A model generated the notes under the pieces. The model searched no databases. It had not been told where the DNA came from and saw nothing but the letters and a program-made list of their open reading frames with translations. A stretch of DNA of 64,000 nucleotides from Sphingobacterium yanglingense (lineage in GTDB: Bacteria > Bacteroidota > Bacteroidia > Sphingobacteriales > Sphingobacteriaceae): positions 186,001 through 250,000 of the forward strand of contig NZ_SNYV01000014.1 in assembly GCF_004363245.1 (NCBI RefSeq), given 5' to 3'. The translations under genes were made by a program, and so were the position numbers. Below, piece by piece: positions 9,612 through 18,733 of the stretch; positions within the stretch are counted from its first letter, which is position 1; every line of letters starts with the position of its first letter.

Positions 9612-9653
9612 AAAAAGGGGCTGTCTCGTAATACTCTAGACAGCCCCTTTTTT
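9612..9653. terminator. Bidirectional terminator after the FadL-like gene
   Basis: AAAAAGGGGCTGTCT (9612-9626) and AGACAGCCCCTTTTT (9638-9652) form a perfect stem with an 11-nt loop and T runs on both strands. It ends the minus-strand gene whose stop is at 9672. Confidence 0.92.
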
Positions 9654-9671
9654 AATATGATCTGTATTTGT

Positions 9672-11234
9672 TTAGAATTTGGCTCCTAAGGTTAGGATAC
9701 CACTTGTTCTTTTGTGATCAATAGATGCTACTGGACTAGGGGCTTTCCAGAAGTCCTCTGCAATAGCGTAAGCAGCTTGTTTGTAAGAATTGACTTGGTG
9801 GACAACAGCTAGATCCATGTAAAGTGAATTTGTTAGTTTAATACCTAATCCTAAGCTACCACTATAGTTTGTGTCATCAATGCCACCTTTGTATGGATTG
9901 CCGAAGTAATTGAAACCCGCACGTCCACTTAGAATATTAGTGAATAAGAATTCTCCTCCAACTCTGAAGTTTACAGCATTCTTATACAAGTCCTTAATAT
10001 CCTTGTTTATACCATCGTAGTTTCCTCCTCCCGAGTAGTTAGCTGAAGAATAACGCATCGTATTGTATGTGACATACTCCATGTCTGCAGTTAAGAGCCC
10101 TCTACTGAAGAACTTGGATAGACCTAAACCAAATTTCCAAGGGGTCGTCATGTTATAGTCTTCTTGCCCAGGGTAGTTTTTTGATTCGTAGACGTGGAAG
10201 GGATCTTTTGCTGAATCATTATCGTAGAAATGTACATCAGTGTACGCTTGGCTATCATCTTTAACCGTCATCCAGGTTGGCGTATTGATTGTAAGACCAA
10301 TATTCCAGTCGGTTGTAGGCTTATAGATCATTCCTAATTTGAAATCCACTCCAGAGCCTTCGGCTACCTGGCCCGTGTTGTCGAATAGTTCGTAACTAGC
10401 TTCAGTGTATTTATACCCTGGTTTTGTTGGATCAGCATAATCTGAATTTGGATTATCTGCTAAGATTTCATCTCTACTTTTGGTCCAGCCATTTTCAATG
10501 AATTGAGCACTTTTTTCATATCTGAATGATGTAATACCTAAAGTAGCACCAATATAGAATTTGTTATCGTAGTTGGAACCAAAGGCGATAGCTGTCTTAC
10601 TGCGGTTGCCTCTGGTGATAATATCATTGTATTGGTTTTTGTCAGCGGCTTCTTTGGCTAAAGGAAAATATCCTTTTTTTGAGTCTCCAAATTGCTCTAC
10701 AATGTTGGAATTGGCAAAATCGTTTCTAAAATCACCGACTCTATCATTTGCCATTAAATCCGAAAGTGCATTGACAATTGTCGTTTGATTATTTACACCC
10801 TCATATGTGAGCCTGTTGTTAAAATTCTGCGTTTTATTGTAGCTTATTCCGACATTGAAATTCAACCAACCGGAATTGGACCGGTAATTTGAAGAAGGGA
10901 AATGGAAAACAACACCTGCCTGATCTACACCGAAATTGTCCTTCTTACTGTTGGAATTCATCCCCTGATAAGAGGTCTTGTTTTTGTTTCCTAGATAGTC
11001 AAATGTGATTGACATATCTGATCGGCTGAAGAAACCTAGTCCTGCGGGGTTACCATTGATTGCTGAAATGTCACCTCCTAGTGCTGTTTGGGGATTCCCC
11101 ATTCCTTTCATTCGCGCAGACCCACCGTTGTCTTCTCTTGAGAATGTCAATGCATCGTCTACGGATTGTGCATGTGATTGCGACCAAAAGATGCTCGATA
11201 CAAATGCCGAAAGGATAATATGTTTAAACTTCAT
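9672..11234 (-). CDS. OmpP1/FadL-family outer-membrane protein
   Basis: The 520-residue protein has a signal peptide ending near SQSHAQ (residue 23). The segment GGSARMKGMGNPQTALGGDISAINGNPAGLGFF matches the N-terminal hatch of OmpP1/FadL/TodX proteins in Bacteroidota. Alternating hydrophobic beta-strands follow, and the C-terminus GILTLGAKF ends on Phe as barrel proteins do. FadL-type barrels carry hydrophobic compounds such as fatty acids across the outer membrane, but many Bacteroidota members have no known substrate. It lies 124 bp downstream of the Gly/Tyr-rich lipoprotein gene on the same strand and is closed by a strong terminator. The family call is good; the substrate is unknown. Confidence 0.82.
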   Translation of the reverse strand: MKFKHIILSAFVSSIFWSQSHAQSVDDALTFSREDNGGSARMKGMGNPQTALGGDISAINGNPAGLGFFSRSDMSITFDYLGNKNKTSYQGMNSNSKKDNFGVDQAGVVFHFPSSNYRSNSGWLNFNVGISYNKTQNFNNRLTYEGVNNQTTIVNALSDLMANDRVGDFRNDFANSNIVEQFGDSKKGYFPLAKEAADKNQYNDIITRGNRSKTAIAFGSNYDNKFYIGATLGITSFRYEKSAQFIENGWTKSRDEILADNPNSDYADPTKPGYKYTEASYELFDNTGQVAEGSGVDFKLGMIYKPTTDWNIGLTINTPTWMTVKDDSQAYTDVHFYDNDSAKDPFHVYESKNYPGQEDYNMTTPWKFGLGLSKFFSRGLLTADMEYVTYNTMRYSSANYSGGGNYDGINKDIKDLYKNAVNFRVGGEFLFTNILSGRAGFNYFGNPYKGGIDDTNYSGSLGLGIKLTNSLYMDLAVVHQVNSYKQAAYAIAEDFWKAPSPVASIDHKRTSGILTLGAKF

Positions 11235-11253
11235 AGAATATTATTTGCCCAAT

Positions 11254-11289
11254 TTATCAACAGCCAATTTGACTATTGGCTGTTGATAA
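11254..11289. other. Perfect 14-bp inverted repeat between two minus-strand genes
   Basis: TTATCAACAGCCAA (11254-11267) and TTGGCTGTTGATAA (11276-11289) are separated by 8 nt. No T run follows on the minus strand, so it is not a standard terminator. It may set the relative expression or RNA stability of the upstream lipoprotein gene and the downstream FadL-like gene. Confidence 0.6.
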
Positions 11290-11358
11290 GGATTATTTTT
11301 GTTTTTATTTAAAGAACTGTTACCTAGGCTAATTCCTTTTTGGAGGATTAGCTTACTT

Positions 11359-12537
11359 CTAGCGTCTTGAAGAACCAGATGAGCGAGTTGCTCCACCACC
11401 ACCGCCTCCGCGGGACATAGAACCACCGCCACTGGACATAGACGAACCGCTGCTGCTTCTAGAAGGAGGTGTGTAGGTGCTTCCAGAAGACCTTGAGCTA
11501 CCACTGTCAGAACGACGGCTTGAAGGAGCTGTAGTCGGTCTCGAAGTACTTGATCTATCGGTCGTGGTAGGTCTTGATACTGTACCTTGACTTGTAGATT
11601 GTCCACGTCTGCTACTTGTTGCACGAGTGTCTGTTCCTCTTCCGGAGTCCATGGTTCCTCTATTTACCTCGGTGGAAGTTCCTCTACGTGATGTGTTGGC
11701 TGAGCCTCTTAAGCTTCCACCGTCTCCACGGGATGTGCCTACTCGGTTTGATGTCGTACCATCGCTCGTACCTCTACGGCTCGATGCGGTAGATCTAGTG
11801 TCAATACGGCCGTTAGCATCGCGTACTACGCCTGTGGATCCACGTCTACTACTACTACTAGAGCTTGCATCCCTACGGCTAGAAGTCGCTGTTCTTGTAT
11901 TGAATCTATCACGACTAGTGGAACGTACAGAAGAATTCGCCGGGCGTCTGCTGCCATAATAACCGTTGTTATAGTAGTAGTTATTATTGTATCCATAATA
12001 GGGATGTCCCCAAGAGTTGTAATAGGAATTGTGTCCCCAGTAACCACCGTAGCCATAGTAAGGTCTTCCCCATCCGTAACCATAATAAGGTGATCCCCAG
12101 CCGTAGCTGTAGTAAGGCGATCCCCAGCCAAATCCAATGGACCAGCTTGATCCCCATCCACCGGTAGACCAGCCTAATCCGAAGCCTCCGTACCCATACC
12201 ATGGGTCAAACCAAGGATCATAATAGGTCATGCCTGGTGATGAATAATAGAATCTATTGATACGGTTTGCGTATTGTAGGTCTTCGTATTGATCTTCGTA
12301 ATATTCTTCGTCTGAATATTCATCTGAATAATAGCCACCACCTGTGTTTGAATTCGAATTTTGCGGTTCAGTATAGTAATAATCAGGGCTTTGATAAACC
12401 GGTGCAGGTCTGCTGCCTGCAGTCTGATTGTTATAGACATCGTCTCTATACGTAACTTGTCTACTCGTCGAGCAGGAGCTCAATAAGGCAACAAGTGCTA
12501 AAGTCCAGCCTCCGATAAGTAATTTATTTGTTTTCAT
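11359..12537 (-). CDS. Low-complexity Gly/Tyr- and Ser/Arg-rich lipoprotein
   Basis: I do not recognise a functional family. The 392-residue product begins with a lipoprotein signal (WTLALVALLSSC, Cys22). An acidic Tyr/Glu/Asp stretch (about 70-90) is followed by a Tyr/Gly/Trp-rich region (about 100-200) with tandem units of the form YGWGSPYY, encoded by 27-bp repeats around 12055-12140. The last half is rich in Ser, Arg, Thr and Gly with many SSRRG and SRPTT steps. The protein is likely exported and largely disordered or surface-exposed. Similar Gly/Tyr-rich lipoproteins are sometimes annotated as vitellogenin-like in this group, which says nothing about function. It sits upstream of the FadL-like gene and divergent from proS. 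Confidence 0.7.
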   Translation of the reverse strand: MKTNKLLIGGWTLALVALLSSCSTSRQVTYRDDVYNNQTAGSRPAPVYQSPDYYYTEPQNSNSNTGGGYYSDEYSDEEYYEDQYEDLQYANRINRFYYSSPGMTYYDPWFDPWYGYGGFGLGWSTGGWGSSWSIGFGWGSPYYSYGWGSPYYGYGWGRPYYGYGGYWGHNSYYNSWGHPYYGYNNNYYYNNGYYGSRRPANSSVRSTSRDRFNTRTATSSRRDASSSSSSRRGSTGVVRDANGRIDTRSTASSRRGTSDGTTSNRVGTSRGDGGSLRGSANTSRRGTSTEVNRGTMDSGRGTDTRATSSRRGQSTSQGTVSRPTTTDRSSTSRPTTAPSSRRSDSGSSRSSGSTYTPPSRSSSGSSMSSGGGSMSRGGGGGGATRSSGSSRR

Positions 12538-12680
12538 CTGTTTGATTTTTTGTTTAGTTTTCAGATGGAGCCTTTTTTAGGAACAACCCATGGTATTCTG
12601 TGTTGTACACGTAGGGCTCTTTATATCTTTATCACTAAAGTGTCTATATAATCTAGTCTCTTTTTACTATCTTAGACGCG

Positions 12681-12764
12681 TATTTTTGCAAAGGTTTAAT
12701 CCCTGTCTCAAAAATATAAATTAATTTATCCAAGGAAAAAGATATTATTACGGATTGTCCGTAA
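12681..12764 (+). promoter_or_regulatory. Likely proS promoter and leader inverted repeat
   Basis: The 268-bp gap between the lipoprotein gene and proS holds a good Bacteroidota -7 box TATTTTTG (12681-12688), without a clear -33 box, and a perfect inverted repeat TTACGGA-ttg-TCCGTAA (12748-12764) about 40 bp before the proS start. The repeat would lie in the leader RNA or act as an operator. Nothing else was recognised in this gap. Confidence 0.45.
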
Positions 12765-12805
12765 ATATAATATATTGTTACAAATTAAATAGTTAAAAAA
12801 GAACA

Positions 12806-14278
12806 ATGAGCAAAGGAATAACGAGTAGAAGCGAGGATTATTCTCAGTGGTATAATGACCTAGTGATTAAGGCTGATTTGGCGGAGAATTCCGCGGTGAG
12901 AGGTTGTATGGTTATTAAGCCCTATGGGTATGCAATCTGGGAGCGTATGCAGGCCATTTTGGATAAGCGTTTTAAGGAAACAGGTCATAGTAATGCGTAT
13001 TTTCCCTTGTTTATTCCTAAATCTTTCTTTTCTAAGGAGGCTTCTCACGTAGAAGGATTTGCAACAGAGTGTGCTGTGGTGACGCACTACCGTTTGAAAA
13101 ATGATGGAAGTGGTAATATCATTGTTGATGAGGATGCAAAATTAGAAGAGGAGCTTATTGTTCGCCCTACTTCGGAAACGATTATCTGGAATACCTATAA
13201 GGGCTGGATTGAGTCTTACAGAGATTTACCAATCTTAGTCAATCAATGGGCGAATGTAGTTCGGTGGGAAATGCGTACACGTCTTTTCTTACGTACTGCG
13301 GAGTTTTTATGGCAAGAAGGCCATACGGCGCACGCTACGAGTGAAGAAGCAATTGCTGAAGCGGAACAAATGTTGGAGGTATACGCGGATTTCGCTGAAA
13401 ACACATTGGCAGTTCCTGTAGTTCGCGGTAGAAAAACAGAAAATGAGCGTTTTGCAGGCGCATTGGATACGTTTTGTATCGAGGCATTGATGCAGGATGG
13501 CAAGGCATTACAAGCCGGTACTTCACATTTCTTGGGACAGAATTTTGCGAAGGCATTTGATGTTAAGTTTACGAGTAAAGAAGGAAAACAAGAATACGTA
13601 TGGGCGACATCATGGGGTGTGTCGACACGTTTGATGGGAGCGCTTATTATGGCTCATTCGGACGATCAGGGGCTGGTATTGCCGCCTAAATTAGCGCCTA
13701 TACAGGTCGTCATTGTGCCTATTTATAAAACGGACGAAGAGAAAGCTTCTATTGATACGTTTGTCGCTAATTTGCAGGCTGAGCTGAAAGGTAAAGATAT
13801 TTCTGTCAAATACGATGACCGTGATACGCAACGTCCAGGGTTCAAGTTTGCAGAGTGGGAGCTTAAAGGTGTGCCGGTACGTGTAGCTGTAGGTGCGCGT
13901 GACATGCAGAATGGAACGGTGGAATTGGCGCGTCGCGATAAGCAAACAAAAGAAACAGTAGCGCAAGAAGGTCTAGCCAATACGATAGAAGTACTTTTGG
14001 AAGATATTCAACAGCATATCTATCAGAAAGCGATTGATTTTAGGGCATCTCATACTACGGAAGTAAATTCTTACGACGAATTTAAACAGGTTATAGAAGG
14101 TAAGGGCGGGTTTGTCTCTTGTCACTGGGATGGTACGGTAGAAACGGAAAAACGTGTGAAGGAAGAGACAAAAGCTACTATCCGCTGTATTCCTTTAGAC
14201 GCTAAAGAAGAAGAGGGGGTATGTATCTTTACAGGTAAACCTTCGTCTAGAAGAGTTCTTTTTGCGAAAGCATACTAG
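12806..14278 (+). CDS. proS: Prolyl-tRNA synthetase (short, archaeal/eukaryotic-like type)
   Basis: This 490-residue class II synthetase charges tRNA-Pro. It lacks the large insertion domain of E. coli-type ProRS and belongs to the archaeal/eukaryotic-like type common in Bacteroidota. Family segments are [34 protein letters not shown] (motif 2 region), [20 protein letters not shown] and [27 protein letters not shown] (motif 3 region). The anticodon-binding domain covers about 285-400, and the C-terminal domain ends [13 protein letters not shown]. It stands alone with its own promoter region and a strong terminator. The start [18 protein letters not shown] fits the family. Confidence 0.97.
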   Translation: MSKGITSRSEDYSQWYNDLVIKADLAENSAVRGCMVIKPYGYAIWERMQAILDKRFKETGHSNAYFPLFIPKSFFSKEASHVEGFATECAVVTHYRLKNDGSGNIIVDEDAKLEEELIVRPTSETIIWNTYKGWIESYRDLPILVNQWANVVRWEMRTRLFLRTAEFLWQEGHTAHATSEEAIAEAEQMLEVYADFAENTLAVPVVRGRKTENERFAGALDTFCIEALMQDGKALQAGTSHFLGQNFAKAFDVKFTSKEGKQEYVWATSWGVSTRLMGALIMAHSDDQGLVLPPKLAPIQVVIVPIYKTDEEKASIDTFVANLQAELKGKDISVKYDDRDTQRPGFKFAEWELKGVPVRVAVGARDMQNGTVELARRDKQTKETVAQEGLANTIEVLLEDIQQHIYQKAIDFRASHTTEVNSYDEFKQVIEGKGGFVSCHWDGTVETEKRVKEETKATIRCIPLDAKEEEGVCIFTGKPSSRRVLFAKAY

Positions 14279-14301
14279 TCAGGTCGCTGATTTAGTTTTT
14301 G

Positions 14302-14358
14302 AAATCGTAAAAAAGCGAGATTGTATGTTTTTACAGTTTTGCTTTTTTACGATTTTTT
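14302..14358 (+). terminator. proS terminator
   Basis: AAATCGTAAAAAAGC (14302-14316) pairs perfectly with GCTTTTTTACGATTT (14341-14355), followed by more T. The 24-nt loop is long, but the stem is perfect. Confidence 0.85.
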
Positions 14359-14381
14359 GGTTCTGATTAAGTTTATTGGTT

Positions 14382-15191
14382 ATGAAGAGTACAATGTTAT
14401 CTGAGAGGGTAAGACGTGTGTTGATATTGGGCGGTGGTTGGGTTGGACAAGATGTTGCAGCGCTCCTATATAGTGATGGGTACGAGGTATGGATATCGAC
14501 GACGTCTCTTGATAAGGTCGCTGTGTTTAAAGGATTGGGCTATCATGGGGTTTGTATTGACTTTGATGAAGGATTAAAAGAGCAGCAGGTACTTCCTGAT
14601 TCATTTGATTTTGTTCTCAATTCTATACCCGCTGCATCGCGAAATACTAAAGATGTGCTCGATAGAAGGTTTAGGAATGTTCAATCCCTATTGCAGCAGC
14701 TCGTCTTTAAGAAGCATATTTTTTTAAGCTCTATTGGCGTTTATCCTGATAAAGATGGTTTGTATGATGAGGAATGGAACGATGAATTGGATGGGCGATT
14801 ATTGGAGGCAGAGCAGGCCATGGGGAGCCTTCCTCTTACGTTGATATATCGACTGGGAGGTTTATTTGGGAAGGAGCGTATATTCGCAAAGTATTTTGGA
14901 GGGAGACTGTGTCAAACCGGTGACCAACCCGCTAATTTTGTGCATTTGGAGGATGTGACGGAGTTGATCAAGTTAGGATTTTTATCATTGGCTCCGCCGA
15001 ATGTCTATAATATTGTCGCTCCAATACACCCAACAAAGAAAGAGGTTATTTTAGCGTCTGCGTCCAAGTACGGATTGCCTTTACCTACTGGTTTTGATCC
15101 TGTGACTAGCCATCAAAAGGTGGTATTGGGACAGAAGATTATGGACGAATTGGGGTATTCATATAAGTATCCTTCACCGCTATATTTTTAG
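14382..15191 (+). CDS. NAD(P)-binding Rossmann protein, atypical SDR / epimerase-like
   Basis: The 269-residue protein begins with a nucleotide-binding motif VLILGGGWVGQDVAALL. It contains HIFLSSIGVYPD, which has the Ser/Tyr region of extended SDR or YeeZ-like proteins, and VHLEDVTELIKLG, a segment seen in NAD-dependent epimerases. The exact reaction is not evident. It starts a three-gene plus-strand unit with the PLP enzyme (9 bp downstream) and a TIGR02757 protein. An upstream in-frame TTG at 14376 is possible, but ATG at 14382 is preferred. Confidence 0.72.
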   Translation: MKSTMLSERVRRVLILGGGWVGQDVAALLYSDGYEVWISTTSLDKVAVFKGLGYHGVCIDFDEGLKEQQVLPDSFDFVLNSIPAASRNTKDVLDRRFRNVQSLLQQLVFKKHIFLSSIGVYPDKDGLYDEEWNDELDGRLLEAEQAMGSLPLTLIYRLGGLFGKERIFAKYFGGRLCQTGDQPANFVHLEDVTELIKLGFLSLAPPNVYNIVAPIHPTKKEVILASASKYGLPLPTGFDPVTSHQKVVLGQKIMDELGYSYKYPSPLYF

Positions 15192-15200
15192 TAAGTTTAT

Positions 15201-16367
15201 ATGGATAAAATTTTAAAGACAATGGCTTATAAGTTTGCAACTCGTGCGATACATGCCGGGCAGGAGGCCGATCCTGCTACTGGTGCTATAATGACTCCTA
15301 TATATCAGACCTCTACTTATAAACAGCCGTATCCTGGTGAACATAAGGGGTATGAATATTCTCGGGGAACAAATCCTACGCGTAAAGCTTTAGAGGATTG
15401 TCTGGCATCATTGGAAAATGGTCAATATGGATTGGCTTTTGCTTCGGGGATGGCTGCAACGGACTGTGTGCTACGTCTGTTAAAACCAGGGGATGAGGTG
15501 TTGACCAGCGATGATCTCTATGGAGGATCCTATCGTATTTTTACCAAGGTATATGCAGATTATGGAATCAACTTTCGTTTTGTAGACACATCGAATACGG
15601 AAGCTATAGAGAAGGCAATTACCGAAAACACGAAGTTGATATGGATCGAGACTCCTACTAACCCAACGTTACAGCTTGCGGATTTGGAGGCTATTGGAAG
15701 GATTGCTAAGGCTGCTTCAATATGCTATGTAGTGGATAATACGTTTGCTTCGCCTTATTTGCAGAACCCATTGGATATGGGAGCTGATATCGTGATGCAT
15801 TCTGCGACGAAGTACATCAATGGGCATTCGGATGTTGTAATGGGGGCGTTGGTCATGAATGATGAAGCGCTATATAGACGGTTGCGTTTTTATTACAATA
15901 CCTGCGGAGGAACTCCTGGGCCTCAAGATTGTTTTTTAGCCCTGCGCGGTATTAAGACGCTTCATTTGCGCATGAGAGCACATTGTGAAAATGCAAGAAA
16001 AGTGGCGGAATTTCTGAAAGATCACCCTAAGATAGAGACTATTTATTGGCCTGGATTCGAAACGCATAAGGGGCATGAGATAGCAAAAAGACAAATGCGG
16101 GATTTTGGAGCAGTAGTTTCTGTGGTTTTACGCGGTGCTGATCTGGAGGAGACTTTTCGTATCGCTTCTAGGTTTAAGCTATTTTCGATAGCAGAGTCCT
16201 TAGGAGGTGTAGAGTCTATGGTTAATCATTCGGCGACGATGTCTCATGGTTCGATGACGAAAGAGGAGCGTGACCGTGTAGGTGTGGTTGATAATATGTT
16301 ACGGCTTTCTGTCGGTATTGAAGATGCCGATGATTTGATAGCAGATTTAAAGCAAGCGTTGGAATAG
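15201..16367 (+). CDS. Cystathionine gamma-synthase/gamma-lyase family PLP enzyme
   Basis: The 388-residue protein belongs to the Cys/Met-metabolism PLP family. The PLP lysine is K204 in SATKYINGHSDVV, and the other family segments YEYSRGTNPTR, ASGMAA, ETPTNPTL and ESLGGVESMVNHSATMSH are present. The family includes cystathionine gamma-synthase (MetB), gamma-lyase and methionine gamma-lyase. I cannot separate these from the sequence alone; the AESLGGVESMVNHPA-like segment fits MetB and CGL. It probably acts in transsulfuration. A second start (MAYKFATRAIHAG, 15222) is equally plausible because family members usually begin near that point. It overlaps no gene, and the next gene starts 1 bp after its stop. 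Confidence 0.9.
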   Translation: MDKILKTMAYKFATRAIHAGQEADPATGAIMTPIYQTSTYKQPYPGEHKGYEYSRGTNPTRKALEDCLASLENGQYGLAFASGMAATDCVLRLLKPGDEVLTSDDLYGGSYRIFTKVYADYGINFRFVDTSNTEAIEKAITENTKLIWIETPTNPTLQLADLEAIGRIAKAASICYVVDNTFASPYLQNPLDMGADIVMHSATKYINGHSDVVMGALVMNDEALYRRLRFYYNTCGGTPGPQDCFLALRGIKTLHLRMRAHCENARKVAEFLKDHPKIETIYWPGFETHKGHEIAKRQMRDFGAVVSVVLRGADLEETFRIASRFKLFSIAESLGGVESMVNHSATMSHGSMTKEERDRVGVVDNMLRLSVGIEDADDLIADLKQALE

Positions 16368-16368
16368 T

Positions 16369-17148
16369 ATGGGGAGTTTTAATCTGAAGGAATTTCTTGA
16401 TAAAAAGGTGGAGGAGTATAATCGTCCGGAGTTTATAGAAAATGATCCGATATTGATCCCTCATCTTTTTAGTGATAAGAAGGATATCGAAATCATGGGC
16501 TTTATTGCTGCTATCTTGGCATGGGGACAGCGGAAGACTATTATTAATAAATGTAAAGAGCTAATCGATAGGATGGATGGTGCGCCTTATGATTTTATCC
16601 GAAATCATAAGGATGTTGATCTCAAGAGCTTGTTGGGATTTAAGCATCGTACTTTTAATGATACGGATCTGCTTTACTTTGTTGCTTTCTTTAGACACCA
16701 TTATATGGAATCTGATTCGTTGGAGGATGCTTTTTTGATAGGGCAGGAGGCTGGGTATCCCTCGATCGATATTGAGATAGCATTAAATAGGTTTAAAGCT
16801 TATTTTTTTTCATTAGCAGATTATCCTACACGTACGAGAAAACATGTGAGTTCGCCCTTTCAAAAATCCACTTGCAAGCGGTTAAATATGTTTTTGCGCT
16901 GGATGGTACGACGTGATACACAAGGGGTAGATTTTGGAATCTGGGAGAAGATATCACCGGCTCAGTTGGTATGTCCCTGTGATGTGCATGTGGAAAGGGT
17001 CGCACGTAAATTTGGACTAATTACATTGGATAAAGTCAATTGGAACACTGCTGTAGAACTGACAGATAACCTTTTGATTCTGGATCCGGATGACCCGGTA
17101 AAATATGATTTTGCTTTGTTTGGACTAGGGGTAGAACGCGAAATGTAA
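16369..17148 (+). CDS. TIGR02757 / DUF2400 family protein
   Basis: The 259-residue protein has DPILIPHLFSDKKDIEIMGFIAAILAWGQRKTIINK near the start and a C-terminal CDVHVERVARKFGLI followed by DPVKYDFALFGLGVE. These are characteristic of the DUF2400 (TIGR02757) family, whose helical fold resembles helix-hairpin-helix DNA glycosylases. No function is established. The start is 1 bp after the stop of the PLP enzyme gene, so it is translationally coupled. It converges on the GNAT gene with an 18-bp gap. Confidence 0.83.
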   Translation: MGSFNLKEFLDKKVEEYNRPEFIENDPILIPHLFSDKKDIEIMGFIAAILAWGQRKTIINKCKELIDRMDGAPYDFIRNHKDVDLKSLLGFKHRTFNDTDLLYFVAFFRHHYMESDSLEDAFLIGQEAGYPSIDIEIALNRFKAYFFSLADYPTRTRKHVSSPFQKSTCKRLNMFLRWMVRRDTQGVDFGIWEKISPAQLVCPCDVHVERVARKFGLITLDKVNWNTAVELTDNLLILDPDDPVKYDFALFGLGVEREM

Positions 17149-17166
17149 TAGCTTTTGAACGAGTGG

Positions 17167-17598
17167 TTATAGCATCTTAAACATTTCGCGATGTGGTCCT
17201 ATTCCTGGAATATCGAATTCGTCGGACATATATTCGAATCCTAATGCTTCGTAAAAGGGGAAGGCGATAGTACGTGCGTTGAACCAAAGATAGTCGATAT
17301 GTAGCTGGGATCGAAGATGCTCCATGGCGGCTAGCAGTAATTGTGCAGCGTATCCCTTGCGCCTACCTTCAGGAGCTGTTGCCATGCCGCGTAATCTATA
17401 GGCTGATTTTGGGAGTTTGCCATGATTCTCTTGCATGCAAGTCAGTATACAGACTAGTTTGTCTTCTTCGAAATATCCCATATGAAATGTTGTGGGATAT
17501 AGGTCATGGTCAAAAAGACATTTTGTATAATCTATTCCATTTTGAAGTACCTCGGAGCGAAGAGGGAGCGTTTGCTCTGCTGTTATAAAGCGTATCAC
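17167..17598 (-). CDS. GNAT-family N-acetyltransferase
   Basis: The 143-residue protein has the acetyl-CoA loop of the GNAT fold, LRGMATAPEGRRKGYAAQLL (about residues 68-87, R-R-K-G-Y-A), and the C-terminal FNARTIAFPFYEALGFEYMSDEF typical of the family. The acceptor is unknown. The start is GTG at 17596-17598, overlapping the TGA stop of the GAPDH gene (GTGA, a coupled stop-start), so it is co-transcribed with gapdh. Confidence 0.85.
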   Translation of the reverse strand: MIRFITAEQTLPLRSEVLQNGIDYTKCLFDHDLYPTTFHMGYFEEDKLVCILTCMQENHGKLPKSAYRLRGMATAPEGRRKGYAAQLLLAAMEHLRSQLHIDYLWFNARTIAFPFYEALGFEYMSDEFDIPGIGPHREMFKML

Positions 17599-18593
17599 AA
17601 CGAACTTATTTTGTGTAATATGTCTACCAATCTATTGGAATAGCCAAACTCATTATCATACCAACCTACAACTTTGACCAACCCGCCGACAATAGACGTC
17701 AATTGCGCATCGAAGACACAAGAGTACGGGTTGTTGATAATGTCAACAGATACGATTGGATCTTCCGTATAGTATAACACTTGTTTGAGACTCCCAGCTG
17801 CAGCTGCCTTGAACTTTTCGTTGATCTCTGCTACTGTAGTTTTTTTCTTGAGCGTACAGGTAAAATCAGTAAGTGAACCATTCAATACAGGTACACGGAT
17901 GCCTGCTCCACCAAGTTTTCCTTCCAAGTGAGGGAAGACATTGGTTATCGCTTTTGCAGCACCTGTGCTGGTAGGGATGATAGACGAAGAGGCTGCTCTC
18001 GCTCTGCGTAAATCTCTATGAGGAGCATCATGCAGGTTCTGGTCTCCAGTCATGGAGTGTACCGTGGTAATATAGCCATCTTCTATTTGCCAGTTTTCAT
18101 CCAATATCTTTACTAAAGGGGCAACATTGTTGGTGGTACAGGAAGCATTCGAGAAAATAGGAGCATGCCAATCAAAATCGATGTCGTTTATCCCTAATAC
18201 TACAGTAGGGACATCCTTATCCGAAGAGGGAGCTGAAATAAGAACTTGTTTGGCTCCTGCAGCTAGATGTAAATTAGCCTTTTCGCGAGCGGTGAAAAAT
18301 CCAGTAGATTCTACAACGAGATCAATCTGTAACGTGGACCAAGGTAGGTCTACTGGATTTTTTTCGTTCAGTATTGTTATTTTATTGCCGTTCACACTTA
18401 TAAAATCCGCACCATGCGAAATATCTCCTGGAAAAGGGCCATGTACTGAGTCGTATTTCAGTAAATGTGCCAGCGTAGCGGAATCTGTGAGGTCATTTAT
18501 AGCTATAACTTCAATGTTTGGAAGTTGACGAGCCAATAGGTTGCGCAAGGTGTGTCTACCTATACGACCAAAGCCATTTATTGCTATTTTCAT
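17595..18593 (-). CDS. gap: Glyceraldehyde-3-phosphate dehydrogenase, type I
   Basis: The 332-residue enzyme converts glyceraldehyde-3-phosphate, NAD and phosphate to 1,3-bisphosphoglycerate. The nucleotide motif INGFGRIGR is at 5-13. The catalytic Cys152 lies in SNASCTTNNVAPL, followed by HSMTGDQNLHDAPHRDLRRARAA with the active-site His. WYDNEFGYSNRLVDI closes the C-terminus. The length is typical. It is followed by the overlapping GNAT gene. A perfect 16-bp palindrome lies about 37 bp upstream of the start, suggesting specific control. Bacteroidota often have more than one GAPDH; which role this one has (glycolysis or gluconeogenesis) is not evident. Confidence 0.95.
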   Translation of the reverse strand: MKIAINGFGRIGRHTLRNLLARQLPNIEVIAINDLTDSATLAHLLKYDSVHGPFPGDISHGADFISVNGNKITILNEKNPVDLPWSTLQIDLVVESTGFFTAREKANLHLAAGAKQVLISAPSSDKDVPTVVLGINDIDFDWHAPIFSNASCTTNNVAPLVKILDENWQIEDGYITTVHSMTGDQNLHDAPHRDLRRARAASSSIIPTSTGAAKAITNVFPHLEGKLGGAGIRVPVLNGSLTDFTCTLKKKTTVAEINEKFKAAAAGSLKQVLYYTEDPIVSVDIINNPYSCVFDAQLTSIVGGLVKVVGWYDNEFGYSNRLVDILHKISSL

Positions 18594-18629
18594 ATGTGGA
18601 TAATCTTTCTTTTAACGGCGATTAACTTG

Positions 18630-18645
18630 TTCCGATATATCGGAA
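18630..18645. promoter_or_regulatory. Perfect 16-bp palindrome upstream of gap
   Basis: TTCCGATATATCGGAA is a perfect dyad, 37-52 bp before the gap start codon. It looks like an operator. The rest of the 140-bp gap between the lipoprotein and gap genes holds nothing I recognise. Confidence 0.55.
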
Positions 18646-18733
18646 TGGAATATCCTAACTGCTGTGTTGGAGCTCTTGCTTCCAATGCCACATGGATATT
18701 TCATGGGGGGTATCACTTGTTGTGTTGGGCTTA

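Noticed and set aside
11241..11624. A 127-codon open frame overlapping the Gly/Tyr-rich lipoprotein gene
   Set aside because: It is the other frame of a repetitive GC-rich coding region, with Leu/Val-rich low-complexity translation and no family match. The long lipoprotein frame explains the sequence.
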